From Ignavibacteria bacterium UBA6688 (lineage in GTDB: Bacteria > Bacteroidota > Ignavibacteria > UBA10030), in NCBI GenBank assembly GCA_002454845.1, contig DKJQ01000058.1:1-11487 (forward strand): DNA of 11,487 bases, given 5' to 3'. Made by a program: the position numbers and the translations under genes. This document shows, piece after piece, positions 1 through 9,136 of this stretch. Positions within the stretch are counted from its first letter, which is position 1, and each line of letters opens with the position of its first letter. A model generated the notes under the pieces. It was not told the origin of the DNA. It saw only the letters and a list, made by a program, of their open reading frames with translations, and did not search any database.

Positions 1-117
1 ACGGTCGCTTCGGTTTCTTCCTATGAGAGGTTCCGCCGGCAGAATCAGACGGTCGCTTCGGTTTCTTCCTGTGAAAGGTTTCGCCGGCAGAAACGGCCGG
101 TCGCTTCGGTCTCTTCC
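1..117 (-). repeat. 48-bp in-frame tandem repeat in the rluB tail
   Basis: The block beginning GGTCGCTTCGG recurs at positions 3, 51 and 99, an exact 48-bp period. The two complete copies (3-50 and 51-98) agree at 42 of 48 bases by hand count, and the third is partial. Because 48 is divisible by three, each copy adds 16 residues to the overlapping pseudouridine synthase, with the pattern KPKRP-x-x-SAG-x-T-x-HRK. The array continues past the left edge, so the total copy number is unknown. There are no spacers, so this is not a CRISPR array; it is a coding minisatellite. Confidence 0.9.
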
Positions 118-844
118 ATGCAGTGAGCTGGGCAATCTCCCCCGGCGTGAGCGATCGGAATTCTCCCTCCCGCAACGTCCCTATCTGCAGAGGTCCGACT
201 GAGAGTCGATGCAGTGTCACAATTTGATAGCCGAGCTCCTCAAACATCTTACGAACCTGCCGGTTTTTTCCTTCCGTGATGGTCAACTCCACCGCATGCC
301 GGTCCATCAATCGTGTTTCTGCGGGTTTTGTTCTGTACTCCTGACCATTCACCGTAATGGAGATACCCTGGCGTAATCGGGAGAGGTCTTCCCGGTCTAC
401 TTTCTTATCCACGACCACCGCATAGGTCTTGGGAAGGCCAGACTCGGGACTCGTGAGAAAATTGGCAAGCTCGTTATCATTGGTCAGAAGGATCAAGCCG
501 GAGGTCTCCTTGTCCAACCGACCGACAGGGGCGATCCCGGTCCCCTCCTCCCCCAGCAAGTCAACAACAGTCGTGCGGCCCCGTTCATCGGAGGCCGTCG
601 TGACGACACCGGGCGGTTTATTCAAAATCACGTATCGCCGCTCCGTCTTGACCAGCTCGGTACCTGCCACCGCGATCCGGTCGCTTTGAAGGTTGACCCA
701 GCGATGCGGATTGAGTTCAACGCGGCCATTCACGAGGACGGAACCGTCCGCGATCAGTTTGTTTGCTGTGGTGCGTGAAGCAAACCCCAGCTTGGAAAGT
801 GCCCGGGGAAGGGAGACCCGGTTGGGAGAACGAGAGGTCTTCAT
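1..844 (-). CDS. rluB: RsuA/RluB-family rRNA pseudouridine synthase, 3' end cut by window edge
   Basis: It converts a specific uridine in ribosomal RNA to pseudouridine; RluB itself acts on 23S rRNA. The first 281 residues are visible. An S4 RNA-binding domain (about residues 11-60, LPRALSKLGFASR) is followed by the catalytic domain. LNKPPGVVTT lies at 74-83, and the signature GRLDKETSGL at 108-117 holds the catalytic aspartate D111. EGKNRQVRKMF at 191-201 is the conserved late motif of this family. From about residue 243 the protein becomes a Lys/Arg/Pro tail built of 16-residue repeats (KKPKRP units), with no stop before the window edge. The start is the ATG at 842-844, preceded only by a weak purine stretch. 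The RsuA/RluB/RluE/RluF family is certain. The RluB choice rests on the basic tail and overall fit, so the symbol is less sure than the family. Confidence 0.93.
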   Translation of the reverse strand, partial: MKTSRSPNRVSLPRALSKLGFASRTTANKLIADGSVLVNGRVELNPHRWVNLQSDRIAVAGTELVKTERRYVILNKPPGVVTTASDERGRTTVVDLLGEEGTGIAPVGRLDKETSGLILLTNDNELANFLTSPESGLPKTYAVVVDKKVDREDLSRLRQGISITVNGQEYRTKPAETRLMDRHAVELTITEGKNRQVRKMFEELGYQIVTLHRLSVGPLQIGTLREGEFRSLTPGEIAQLTAWKRPKRPAVSAGETFHRKKPKRPSDSAGGTSHRKKPKRP

Positions 845-945
845 AGGATATTCTCGTAACCGATCGAAAAGGCAAAGCCGGTCGGGTTGAATCAGTGAGG
901 TGGTTCCCCGGCGTGGTGAATCGGATTTCGCCGCGAGCTCGTGGC

Positions 946-973
946 ACGATACCAGAAAACCGCGGCCGATCAA
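946..973 (-). promoter_or_regulatory. Possible promoter for rluB
   Basis: On the minus strand, TTGATC (968-973) and TATCGT (946-951) are separated by 16 bases, each matching four of six sigma-70 consensus positions. They lie in the 191-bp gap between dedA and rluB and would give a leader of about 95 nt. I see no terminator in this gap, so read-through from dedA is also possible. This is a modest match in GC-rich DNA. Confidence 0.3.
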
Positions 974-1035
974 TACGCGCGGAAAGATTGTGCCGAACAT
1001 CCGGCCGCCGTAACCGGCAGAACGAATTGTGGTGG

Positions 1036-1635
1036 CTAAATAATGTAACGAACAACTACGAATCCTAACACCAAGAGCACGACAAACGCGATGGAGAGAA
1101 TCTCAAAGTATTTGTCAATCCAGGGCTTAATCGTTGGACCGAACCGGTAGAATAGTGCTGCCACGAGAAAAAAACGCGCCGGGCGGCTCAACGCGGATGC
1201 GTAGACCAGGGTCTCGAATGGAACTTCGAATGCTCCCGCGGCAATCGTGAACACTTTGTACGGTATCGGCGTGAAGCCGGCGATGGCAATTGTCGAGAAG
1301 GCATTCTGCCGGTATAACTCCTGGACATGTTCGTACTGCGCCGTAATGCCGTAGAACTCAATGATCCTTCGGCCGATCAGCTCGAAGAATTCGTACCCAA
1401 TCAAATATCCCAGCATCCCTCCAAGGACGGAACCGACGGAGCATATAAGCGCATACCGGAAGGCTTTTGCAGGAACCAGCATCGCCAATGCGATCAGCAA
1501 GACATCCGGGGGAATCGGGAAGAAGGAAGATTCAATGAAAGCGATGCCAAAAAGAGTCCAGGTTGCGCCGGGCTTCTGTGCCGACTGCTCAACCCATTGT
1601 TTCAAGCTCCGAAGCCACTGAAAAAGTCTGCTCAA
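1036..1635 (-). CDS. DedA-family (YqaA-like) membrane protein, VTT domain
   Basis: It is an inner-membrane protein of the DedA/VTT (SNARE-associated) family. Some members move polyprenyl-phosphate carriers or phospholipids, or support membrane homeostasis. Counting from the chosen start (199 aa), the hallmark ESSFFPIPPD is at 35-44, a glycine-rich helix (GGMLGYLIG) at 72-80, the re-entrant motif GFTPIPYK at 120-127, and SRPARFF at 150-156. A hydrophobic helix closes the protein. The F-P-I-P-P-D form points to the YqaA subgroup, typically near 200 aa. The frame stays open up to a GTG at 1728 (230 aa), but that start has no Shine-Dalgarno site. A good promoter (1678-1706) also lies inside the longer reading. 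The TTG at 1633-1635 sits 8 nt after AAAGGAAA and gives the usual family N-terminus, so I prefer it. The substrate cannot be told from sequence. Confidence 0.87.
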   Translation of the reverse strand: MSRLFQWLRSLKQWVEQSAQKPGATWTLFGIAFIESSFFPIPPDVLLIALAMLVPAKAFRYALICSVGSVLGGMLGYLIGYEFFELIGRRIIEFYGITAQYEHVQELYRQNAFSTIAIAGFTPIPYKVFTIAAGAFEVPFETLVYASALSRPARFFLVAALFYRFGPTIKPWIDKYFEILSIAFVVLLVLGFVVVRYII

Positions 1636-1643
1636 TCGATACG

Positions 1644-1651
1644 TTTCCTTT
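1644..1651 (-). promoter_or_regulatory. Shine-Dalgarno site deciding the dedA start
   Basis: AAAGGAAA on the minus strand lies 8 nt before the TTG at 1633-1635. Neither upstream in-frame GTG (1663-1665 or 1726-1728) has a comparable purine-rich site, so this motif favours the shorter DedA protein. Confidence 0.5.
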
Positions 1652-1677
1652 GGCGTTGGTGTCACATCACGGCCGCC

Positions 1678-1706
1678 AATATACGATAATCTTGCCCGGA
1701 ATTCAA
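1678..1706 (-). promoter_or_regulatory. Sigma-70-like promoter for dedA
   Basis: On the minus strand, TTGAAT (1701-1706) and TATATT (1678-1683) are separated by exactly 17 bases, matching four of six and five of six consensus positions. Transcription would begin near 1671, giving a leader of about 35 nt that contains the AAAGGAAA ribosome site before the TTG start. It lies after the end of the preceding peptidase gene, so dedA probably has its own promoter rather than depending only on the upstream operon. Confidence 0.55.
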
Positions 1707-1798
1707 AAATGCGTTTGAAAGGGATCACGCACGGATGGTGAGGGATATCATTTCGGGGAGAGATGCTCCAGAAGAGGGAAGAGCAACTCTCCCGGGTG

Positions 1799-2740
1799 TT
1801 ACCGTGAGGGGGTCAATCCGGGAATCCGGCTGGTTTGATCGGCTGCACGTACGGCCCTGCGGATGGCGGATGCCGTTTGCAGAGCGGCAAGCTCTCCAAC
1901 GAGATCGAGGTCGGCCTGAACTGCGCCGGAAGAAAGCGCGAACGAAACATCTCCGTCGTACGAAGTATGGGCCGGGACGATTGCGCGCGCCAAGCCGTCG
2001 TGCATGCGCTGGGCGATGCGGAACAATTGGAGCTTCGTGAGATCGGCGTTGGTGGCAAGGACCACGAGGGTCGTGTTGGAATGCTTCAGTACTTTACCGC
2101 GTGCCAGGGGGCGGTGAACATCGACCTCGCCGAAAAATCGTCCCTCCGCGGACCGGGCCCCTGCCACGACGTTTCCCTTCTCATCGATCACATCACCGAC
2201 CGCATTGACAACGGCAAGCACTCCGACGACGAGACCGTTCAGGTTCACGGAAGAGGACCCGACGCCCCCCTTCATCCAATGCTCCATCCCGTTCCATTTT
2301 CCCACCGTCGTTCCGGTGCCCGCCCCAACCCCTCCCTCCCCGACAGGCCCGTCGGAGGCAGCAACACACGCTGCGTACCCGGCGGCGGCATCGGGACGGA
2401 TCTCTTTACTTCCCACATTCAGGTCGAACACCACCGCGGCAGGAACGATCGGCACCCTCACCCAGGGGGTCTGGTACCCGATCCCGCGTTCCTCAAGCCA
2501 TTGGACCACCCCGGTCGCTGCGGCAAGACCAAATGCGCTTCCCCCCGTGAGCAAAACGGCATGAACTTCCTGCATCGATTTTTCGGGGGCGAGGAGTGCG
2601 AGTTCGCGACTCCCGGGAGAGTTCCCGCGCACTTCACAACTCCCGTTCGTATTCGGCGGACAGAGGAGAACTGTGCATCCGGTCATCGCCTTTTGATCAG
2701 TGTAGTGACCGACTTTGAATCCGGGAACAGAGGTAATCAT
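1799..2740 (-). CDS. P1-family (S58, DmpA-like) self-processing aminopeptidase
   Basis: Family members are Ntn-type hydrolases that cut their own chain before a Ser or Thr, which becomes the nucleophile. Known members act as L-aminopeptidase/D-esterase or on beta-peptides. The 313 residues carry the family blocks in order: VPGFKVGHYTD near the N-terminus, RGNSPGSRE at 38-46, LTGGSAFGLAAATGVVQW at 64-81, FDLNVG at 105-110, and GAGTGTTVGK at 139-148. The likely processing site GGVGSSS is at 158-164, and TNADLTKLQL plus AHTSYDGDVSFALSSG lie near the C-terminus. No signal peptide is visible, so it is probably cytoplasmic. The ATG follows AGAGAAGA by a short spacer, and the gene sits 61 nt after the TrmH-type gene, probably as the last member of the operon. 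The substrate is unknown. Family assignment is secure; exact activity is not. Confidence 0.92.
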   Translation of the reverse strand: MITSVPGFKVGHYTDQKAMTGCTVLLCPPNTNGSCEVRGNSPGSRELALLAPEKSMQEVHAVLLTGGSAFGLAAATGVVQWLEERGIGYQTPWVRVPIVPAAVVFDLNVGSKEIRPDAAAGYAACVAASDGPVGEGGVGAGTGTTVGKWNGMEHWMKGGVGSSSVNLNGLVVGVLAVVNAVGDVIDEKGNVVAGARSAEGRFFGEVDVHRPLARGKVLKHSNTTLVVLATNADLTKLQLFRIAQRMHDGLARAIVPAHTSYDGDVSFALSSGAVQADLDLVGELAALQTASAIRRAVRAADQTSRIPGLTPSR

Positions 2741-2801
2741 ATTCTTCTCTCTGAGAGTTTCAAAAACATGGACGATAGAACGGCAACCACATGAGGCTCG
2801 G

Positions 2802-3636
2802 TCATGGAACGATCTTGTTTTCCCTGATATGCGCCAACATGATACCGCAAGCGACTCCCAGGTTCAGCGATTCCGCATTGCCGTACCGAGGAATCTTGAC
2901 GATCATTTCGGCCTCTTTCTGGATCTCTTTTGCAACGCCATGGGCCTCGGATCCAAACACGACGACAAGCTTCGCACGCCTCGGCAAGTCCGCGTACGAG
3001 CTCGGGGCATCACCCGAAGTCGCCACAATCATGAAGCCCTCCTTTTTCAACAAGGGAAGTGCCTCTGCCAGATCAACCCCTTCCACCACCGGCAGGTAGA
3101 AAAGGGAACCGACGGTCGATCGAACCACTTTTTCATTGTACCGTTCCACACTCCCCTTCCCTAACAACACGCCGTTGACACCAAACCATGCCGCGGAACG
3201 AAGCACCGATCCCAGATTGCCCGGATCGGCAACGGCATCGAGAGCGACCAGAAGAGGCCCATGCTTGAAGGCTTGCCCGTGGAGATGGTATTCCTGCTGA
3301 TGGACAAGTGCGACCACACCCTGCGAGTGTACCGTATCTGCAATTTTTTGAAATTCGAGCTCCGATCCTTCTTTGAGCGGGATGCGGCGCGCCCGGATCT
3401 CGTTCAGGATCTTCCGGTAGTCCGGATCCTGGAGATAGCGCGACTGTACCACAACTATTTCAATCGTGCTCCCGGACTCGAGAGCCTCCCGGAGCGCCCG
3501 CCACCCTTCCAGAACGAATTTCTTTTCAAGTTGACGGATTTTCTTTTGTGAAAACGAATGAAGGTACTTCCGCTCGTTCTGCGATAGGCGCATGGAGATA
3601 TCGGGAGGGGGAGCAACAGGAGGCGGCCGTTTTCTC

Positions 3637-3647
<11 letters not shown>
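2802..3647 (-). CDS. TrmH/SpoU-family RNA 2'-O-methyltransferase
   Basis: It transfers a methyl group from S-adenosylmethionine to a ribose 2'-OH in rRNA or tRNA. The 281-aa protein has a basic, proline-rich N-terminus (residues 1-16) and a SpoU-type substrate-binding domain (about 42-118). The SPOUT knot domain follows: motif 1 DPGNLGSVLRSA (141-152, with R150), motif 2 FGSEAHGV (231-238), and motif 3 PRYGNAESLNLG (253-264). The frame opens upstream to 3776, but those 43 residues lie inside the mutase gene. The ATG at 3645-3647 follows a GGGGGGA site and begins the normal family N-terminus. It overlaps the mutase stop by 11 nt, suggesting translational coupling. The sequence alone cannot tell whether the target is 23S rRNA (RlmB-like) or tRNA, so I give no symbol. 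Confidence 0.93.
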
Positions 3648-5280
<1,633 letters not shown>

Positions 5281-5315
5281 GCATGTCTCCTTGTGCGCTG
5301 CGTTTTTCAGGCCGG

Positions 5316-7718
5316 TCAGTGCCGCCAGTGCTTTCGCTCGAAACGTTCTCCGTTCGACTCCAGCACGAGAGCACCTTCCAGGTCCGTTCGCAAGACCTCG
5401 ACCCCCTTCAACCGGTACCGTTCCATCACACGAGGGGAGGGATGCTTAAACTTGTTATTCTTTCCGACGGAAACAAGTACCGACGCGGGGGTCACCGCGT
5501 CGATCAACTCCTCGCTCGAGCTGGTGCTACTTCCATGATGCCCCGCCTTGAGAATATCGCTGTCGAGGAACACACCGTACCGGGCAAGGACTTTCTCTTC
5601 AGCCTCCACTTCCGCGTCTCCGGTCAAGAGCAAGGAAGTACGACCATAGACGATCCTGAGGATGAGGGAATGATTGTTCAGGTTCCTTTCACGATCGGAC
5701 GTCATGCTCGGGTGGAGCACATACATGCGGCATGTTGAATCGAGATCCAATATTGCACCAACACCTACGGTGGAGAGCGCAACGCCTCGCTTCAGAGCCG
5801 ATGTTCTTACGTCCCGATGCATGAGTGAGGCGACGGACGAATCGGCCTCCACCAGTGTACCAACTTGAAAATGCTCAAGCAAGTACTGAATTCCACCAAG
5901 GTGATCGCTGTGAGGATGTGAAATGAGAACGGCATCCAGCGATGTAATCCCCTGTCTCCTCAAGAACGGTGCTACGACACGTTCCCCGGCATCGGCGTTG
6001 AACGATTGGGGGCCTGCGTCCACGAGGACCTTTTTTCCGTTGGGGAGACCGATCAGAACTGCGTCTCCCTGTCCCACATCCAGGACGCTCGCCGTAAGGG
6101 TATTCCCGGGACTGGAGAAAATGGATGTATACAGGAAAACGTTCGCCACCACCAGCAGGGTCATCCACCATGCGACTGCGATTTTTGGACCCCGAAGGCT
6201 CATCAGGCTCCCCAGCCCTAGATAATACAGCACGGGAAAGGCTGTTCCCACTCCGGCCGTTTCGAAAAACGCAAAAGGAACATTTGCTGCTGCGATGACG
6301 ATTCCATGCAAGAAGTCCATCAGTACATCATTGACAATGCTGTAGCAGGATGCGAGCCAGTGTGACACCAGCGAAGTAAGAAGTGTGATGAACCCGAGCG
6401 AGACGTTGGCCAGGACGATCGGTACGACGACCAGGTTGGCCCCCAGCGCCACAATCGAAACCCGTTCAAAATAGTACGCTGTAAACGGGAGGGTCCCAAG
6501 CTGAGCAGCAAGGGAAACTGCGAAAAGCTTCAGTGCCGGATCGATTATTTTCAGTTCCTCGAACCGCTCGGGGATACGCTGAATGCCTTTCTCGAGAATC
6601 GGATAGAGGGCAACGATCGAAAGAACCGCAGAAAACGAGAGCTGAAATCCCACATTGAACAACTGCTTGGGGTCATAGGCAAGGATCAGTAATGCGGCAA
6701 ATCCTATGGAGTTGTAGACATCCCCCCTTCGTTCGAACAGGGTCCCCGCAAGTATGACCCATGCCATGATCGTCGCCCGCACGACGGAGGGGGGTGCCCC
6801 CGTCAGTGCGGCATACAAAAACAGCGTCACCATGGTTGCGAGGACAACCGCCTTCCGAGGGATCCGGAAAAGCCCGAAGAGAAAATGAACGATCGCGGCA
6901 ATGATGCCGACATGCAGGCCTGAAACGGCCAGGACGTGAATAGTTCCCGTATCGACAAACGATTGTTTAAGCTCGAGCGGAATCTCCCCCCGATCGGCCA
7001 GGAGAACACCTTTCAGGAATGCGCCGCGGAAGGAGGTGTGAAACAGCTCGATACGCTCCAACAGCGCGTTCCTTGTGGATTGGAATATCCGGCCTGGACT
7101 GAACGATTGCTCCATCCCGATGACCTCCACATCGGACTCGTTCGCCACACGGATCACGCCGTCAATCTCGTTGAGGGCAAGATACCGCCCGTAATCAAAC
7201 TCGCCGGGATTCCGTGGGTGAGGCGGCTCGTCAATCACTCCTTTGATCCGGAGGCGCGAGCCAATGCTGAGACGTTTTGCAAGCGCCCCCTGTTCTTTTG
7301 TTTTGACAAAAACGATCACCGTACGGGCTGTCGGATCATTTCCGGAGTCGCGAACGATCCCGGAGGTTTGGACAACAAGTTGCACGGAAACCGGCTTCTG
7401 AATCGGCCGTGCATCGATCACTCCCTCCACGGTCACCGGTTCCTGAAATGAGTGTGGAAGTAATCGTTTTAATTCCGATCGATCCGCATCGACACTGAAG
7501 AGACTCGCGGCCGCCAACCCTACCGCGGCATGCAAGGTCAAGGAGAGACTCGTTGAGTGGTTTGTGAAAAACAAGATCAGGGAGACCAGGATTGCAGCGA
7601 GGCCGGGCAGAAGGAAGAACAACGGTCCCATCGGGAGGGCTTGTGCAAGGAGGATGCCGCCAACAAACAAAAGGGCAACCCTGAGCGCAGGGCGATTGCT
7701 TAAGACTTCTTTTCCCAT
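5316..7718 (-). CDS. comEC: ComEC/Rec2 DNA internalisation channel with metallo-beta-lactamase domain
   Basis: It is an inner-membrane protein that carries single-stranded DNA into the cytoplasm during natural transformation. The 800-aa protein has N-terminal membrane helices (about 10-75), then the soluble DUF4131/OB region with NPGEFDYGRYLA at 170-181. The competence membrane domain shows HVLAVSGLHVG (261-271), TGAPPSVVRA (306-315) and NVGFQLSFSAV (355-365). The C-terminal metallo-beta-lactamase domain begins near 540 (LDVGQGDAV). HPHSDHLGG is at 601-609, TGDAE at 699-703 and KAGHHGS at 724-730, so the metal site looks intact and nuclease activity is plausible. An upstream extension to 7814 would run through the previous gene. 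The ATG at 7716-7718 starts a normal ComEC N-terminus and overlaps the metalloenzyme stop by 19 nt. No other com gene is in the window. Confidence 0.95.
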   Translation of the reverse strand: MGKEVLSNRPALRVALLFVGGILLAQALPMGPLFFLLPGLAAILVSLILFFTNHSTSLSLTLHAAVGLAAASLFSVDADRSELKRLLPHSFQEPVTVEGVIDARPIQKPVSVQLVVQTSGIVRDSGNDPTARTVIVFVKTKEQGALAKRLSIGSRLRIKGVIDEPPHPRNPGEFDYGRYLALNEIDGVIRVANESDVEVIGMEQSFSPGRIFQSTRNALLERIELFHTSFRGAFLKGVLLADRGEIPLELKQSFVDTGTIHVLAVSGLHVGIIAAIVHFLFGLFRIPRKAVVLATMVTLFLYAALTGAPPSVVRATIMAWVILAGTLFERRGDVYNSIGFAALLILAYDPKQLFNVGFQLSFSAVLSIVALYPILEKGIQRIPERFEELKIIDPALKLFAVSLAAQLGTLPFTAYYFERVSIVALGANLVVVPIVLANVSLGFITLLTSLVSHWLASCYSIVNDVLMDFLHGIVIAAANVPFAFFETAGVGTAFPVLYYLGLGSLMSLRGPKIAVAWWMTLLVVANVFLYTSIFSSPGNTLTASVLDVGQGDAVLIGLPNGKKVLVDAGPQSFNADAGERVVAPFLRRQGITSLDAVLISHPHSDHLGGIQYLLEHFQVGTLVEADSSVASLMHRDVRTSALKRGVALSTVGVGAILDLDSTCRMYVLHPSMTSDRERNLNNHSLILRIVYGRTSLLLTGDAEVEAEEKVLARYGVFLDSDILKAGHHGSSTSSSEELIDAVTPASVLVSVGKNNKFKHPSPRVMERYRLKGVEVLRTDLEGALVLESNGERFERKHWRH

Positions 7719-8626
7719 GAACCGTCCAGGAACCGGAGGATGGTGGGGGTGATATGGGTTAGGTTCTTGATCCGGGCGACGAATTCGTTGCGCCGTTCTC
7801 CCACGGCAATGCAAGGGACCTGATTACGCGTGTGCGATTTCGTTGAGAGATCCTCAAGATTGCCATGGTCGCTGACGAGGATCATCAAGGACCCTGTGTG
7901 ATCAAACTCCTCCAGCAGGCCTCCCATGAAGCCGTCGAACCGTTCAAGGACTTCCACGGCCTTGGCCATATCCCTGCTGTGGCCCACATAATCGGTGAGC
8001 CAGTACTCGAACAGGGTAAAGTCATGCTTCCTGGCAAGATCCCAGCAGTGCCTCCCCGCTTCTTCCGGTGTAACGGTTGGAAGAGGCGGATCACCTTTCT
8101 CGGGCCACTGCGCGCGCGTGATATCTGCGGAAACCGCACGATTGAGCCTCAACAAGTCGGTGCGCAGCAGGGGGACACCGGCAAACTGGCACGAGAGGGT
8201 CGTCACGGACAAACGCCTGTTGCCCGCCTCAACATAGTCGAAGAACTGCTTCGGAAACGCGTTGACAAAGCAGGCCGACAATCCCCGTTCCTTCAGCTGC
8301 CGAAAAATGTTCTTTGCTTCGATCACCGGGCGGAGTGTCGTTGTGGGATGGGGACCGAAGTGTCTTCCGATCATCCTGGGGGCATTCACTCCGGTGAAGA
8401 TTGCGGTCTGCCCCGTGCCACTCTGTGGAAGACCGGGTATCCCCAACGTCGCATTCACCGGGACCAGGCTGGCCTTCGTTGTCGTACATCGCTTGAGCCG
8501 CGTCGAGGGCAGTTCTCCATCCAACAGCGACCGGAGACAGGGAACGTTCGCCCGAAAGAACGGATTCACATCGGGGAGCGGCTTGCCGATCCCCACGCCG
8601 TCAACAAATAACAGGAGGATGCGCAA
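7700..8626 (-). CDS. Alkaline-phosphatase/phosphoglycerate-mutase superfamily metalloenzyme, substrate unknown
   Basis: The 308-aa protein has the two-metal fold of cofactor-independent phosphoglycerate mutase, phosphopentomutase and alkaline phosphatase (Metalloenzyme domain). Visible metal ligands are D9 in LLFVDGVGIG, D212 and H216 in TDYVGHSRD, D253 and H254 in SDHGNLED, and H265 in KSHTRNQVP. The nucleophile candidate is T71 (or S69) in PQSGTGQTA. At 308 aa it is much shorter than iPGM (about 510 aa), and I do not recognise an iPGM substrate domain, so phosphoglycerate mutase activity is doubtful. A phosphatase or phosphotransfer role on an unknown substrate is a better inference. It starts with TTG, 6 nt after the dtd stop and without a clear Shine-Dalgarno site, suggesting re-initiation. 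Its end overlaps comEC by 19 nt. Confidence 0.85.
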   Translation of the reverse strand: MRILLLFVDGVGIGKPLPDVNPFFRANVPCLRSLLDGELPSTRLKRCTTTKASLVPVNATLGIPGLPQSGTGQTAIFTGVNAPRMIGRHFGPHPTTTLRPVIEAKNIFRQLKERGLSACFVNAFPKQFFDYVEAGNRRLSVTTLSCQFAGVPLLRTDLLRLNRAVSADITRAQWPEKGDPPLPTVTPEEAGRHCWDLARKHDFTLFEYWLTDYVGHSRDMAKAVEVLERFDGFMGGLLEEFDHTGSLMILVSDHGNLEDLSTKSHTRNQVPCIAVGERRNEFVARIKNLTHITPTILRFLDGSWEKKS

Positions 8627-8632
8627 GGAAAG

Positions 8633-9109
8633 TCAGGAAGTGGTAGGTGAAGATTGGGTGATGTTTTTGCTTTCGATCATGAGGGTAACGGGACCGTCGT
8701 TCACGAGCTCGACCTGCATCATCGCGCGGAAGACTCCCGTTGCCACCCTTTCCGTTCCTGCAACGGAACGAAGATTTGCGACGAACCGTTCATACAATGT
8801 TTCGGCAAGCTCAGCCGGAGCAGCCTCGCTGTAGCTCGGCCTGTTGCCCTTGCGGGTATCGCCATACAGCGTAAACTGCGACACCACCATGACCGAGCCA
8901 CCAACATCGTTCACCGACCGGTTCATCTTCCCCTCCTCATCGTCGAAGATTCTCAGCGCCAGGCACCGTTCGGCAAGGTACTGCGCATCCGTCTCCCCAT
9001 CTTCCCGTTGCACCCCCAGAAGAACAAGGATGCCTTTCTCGATGGAACCGACAACCGTTTCATTGACAGAAACGGAGCACCGGCTGACGCGTTGGATAAG
9101 CGCACGCAT
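8633..9109 (-). CDS. dtd: D-aminoacyl-tRNA deacylase
   Basis: It hydrolyses D-amino acids (and glycine mischarged on tRNA-Ala) from tRNA, keeping them out of proteins. It is a cytoplasmic homodimer. The 158-aa protein is slightly longer than the usual 145 or so because of a short polar C-terminal tail. The N-terminus MRALIQRVSRCSVSV is typical. The two active-site motifs are intact: SQFTLYGD at 77-84 and NDGPVT at 137-142, the latter carrying the cross-subunit cis Gly-Pro. The stretch before it reads GVFRAMMQV; the Arg replaces a small residue (Ala in E. coli), a minor oddity. It lies 27 nt after prmC and 6 nt before the metalloenzyme. No strong Shine-Dalgarno site precedes its ATG. Confidence 0.97.
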   Translation of the reverse strand: MRALIQRVSRCSVSVNETVVGSIEKGILVLLGVQREDGETDAQYLAERCLALRIFDDEEGKMNRSVNDVGGSVMVVSQFTLYGDTRKGNRPSYSEAAPAELAETLYERFVANLRSVAGTERVATGVFRAMMQVELVNDGPVTLMIESKNITQSSPTTS

Positions 9110-9136
9110 GGGAGCGACCGCACGGAAAAGGCAACG

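Noticed and set aside
1..117. CRISPR array
   Set aside because: The repeats are adjacent with no unique spacers and keep an open frame in rluB.
717..1055. 112-codon minus-strand frame covering the dedA-rluB gap
   Set aside because: It overlaps both the dedA end and the rluB start in another frame and has no ribosome site or domain; the gap is better read as non-coding with a weak promoter.
1755..1795. Hairpin after the P1 peptidase as a terminator
   Set aside because: A short GGGAGAG/CTCTTCC stem can be drawn with a 3-nt loop and a G-U pair, but no T-run follows it on the minus strand.
1835..2794. 319-codon plus-strand frame opposite the P1 peptidase
   Set aside because: Antisense shadow of a gene with all family blocks; its translation is His/Arg/Gly-rich with no recognisable domain.
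7719..7814. Longer start for ComEC
   Set aside because: The 32 extra residues are His/Pro/Arg-rich and lie inside the metalloenzyme gene; the membrane helix begins just after the ATG at 7718.
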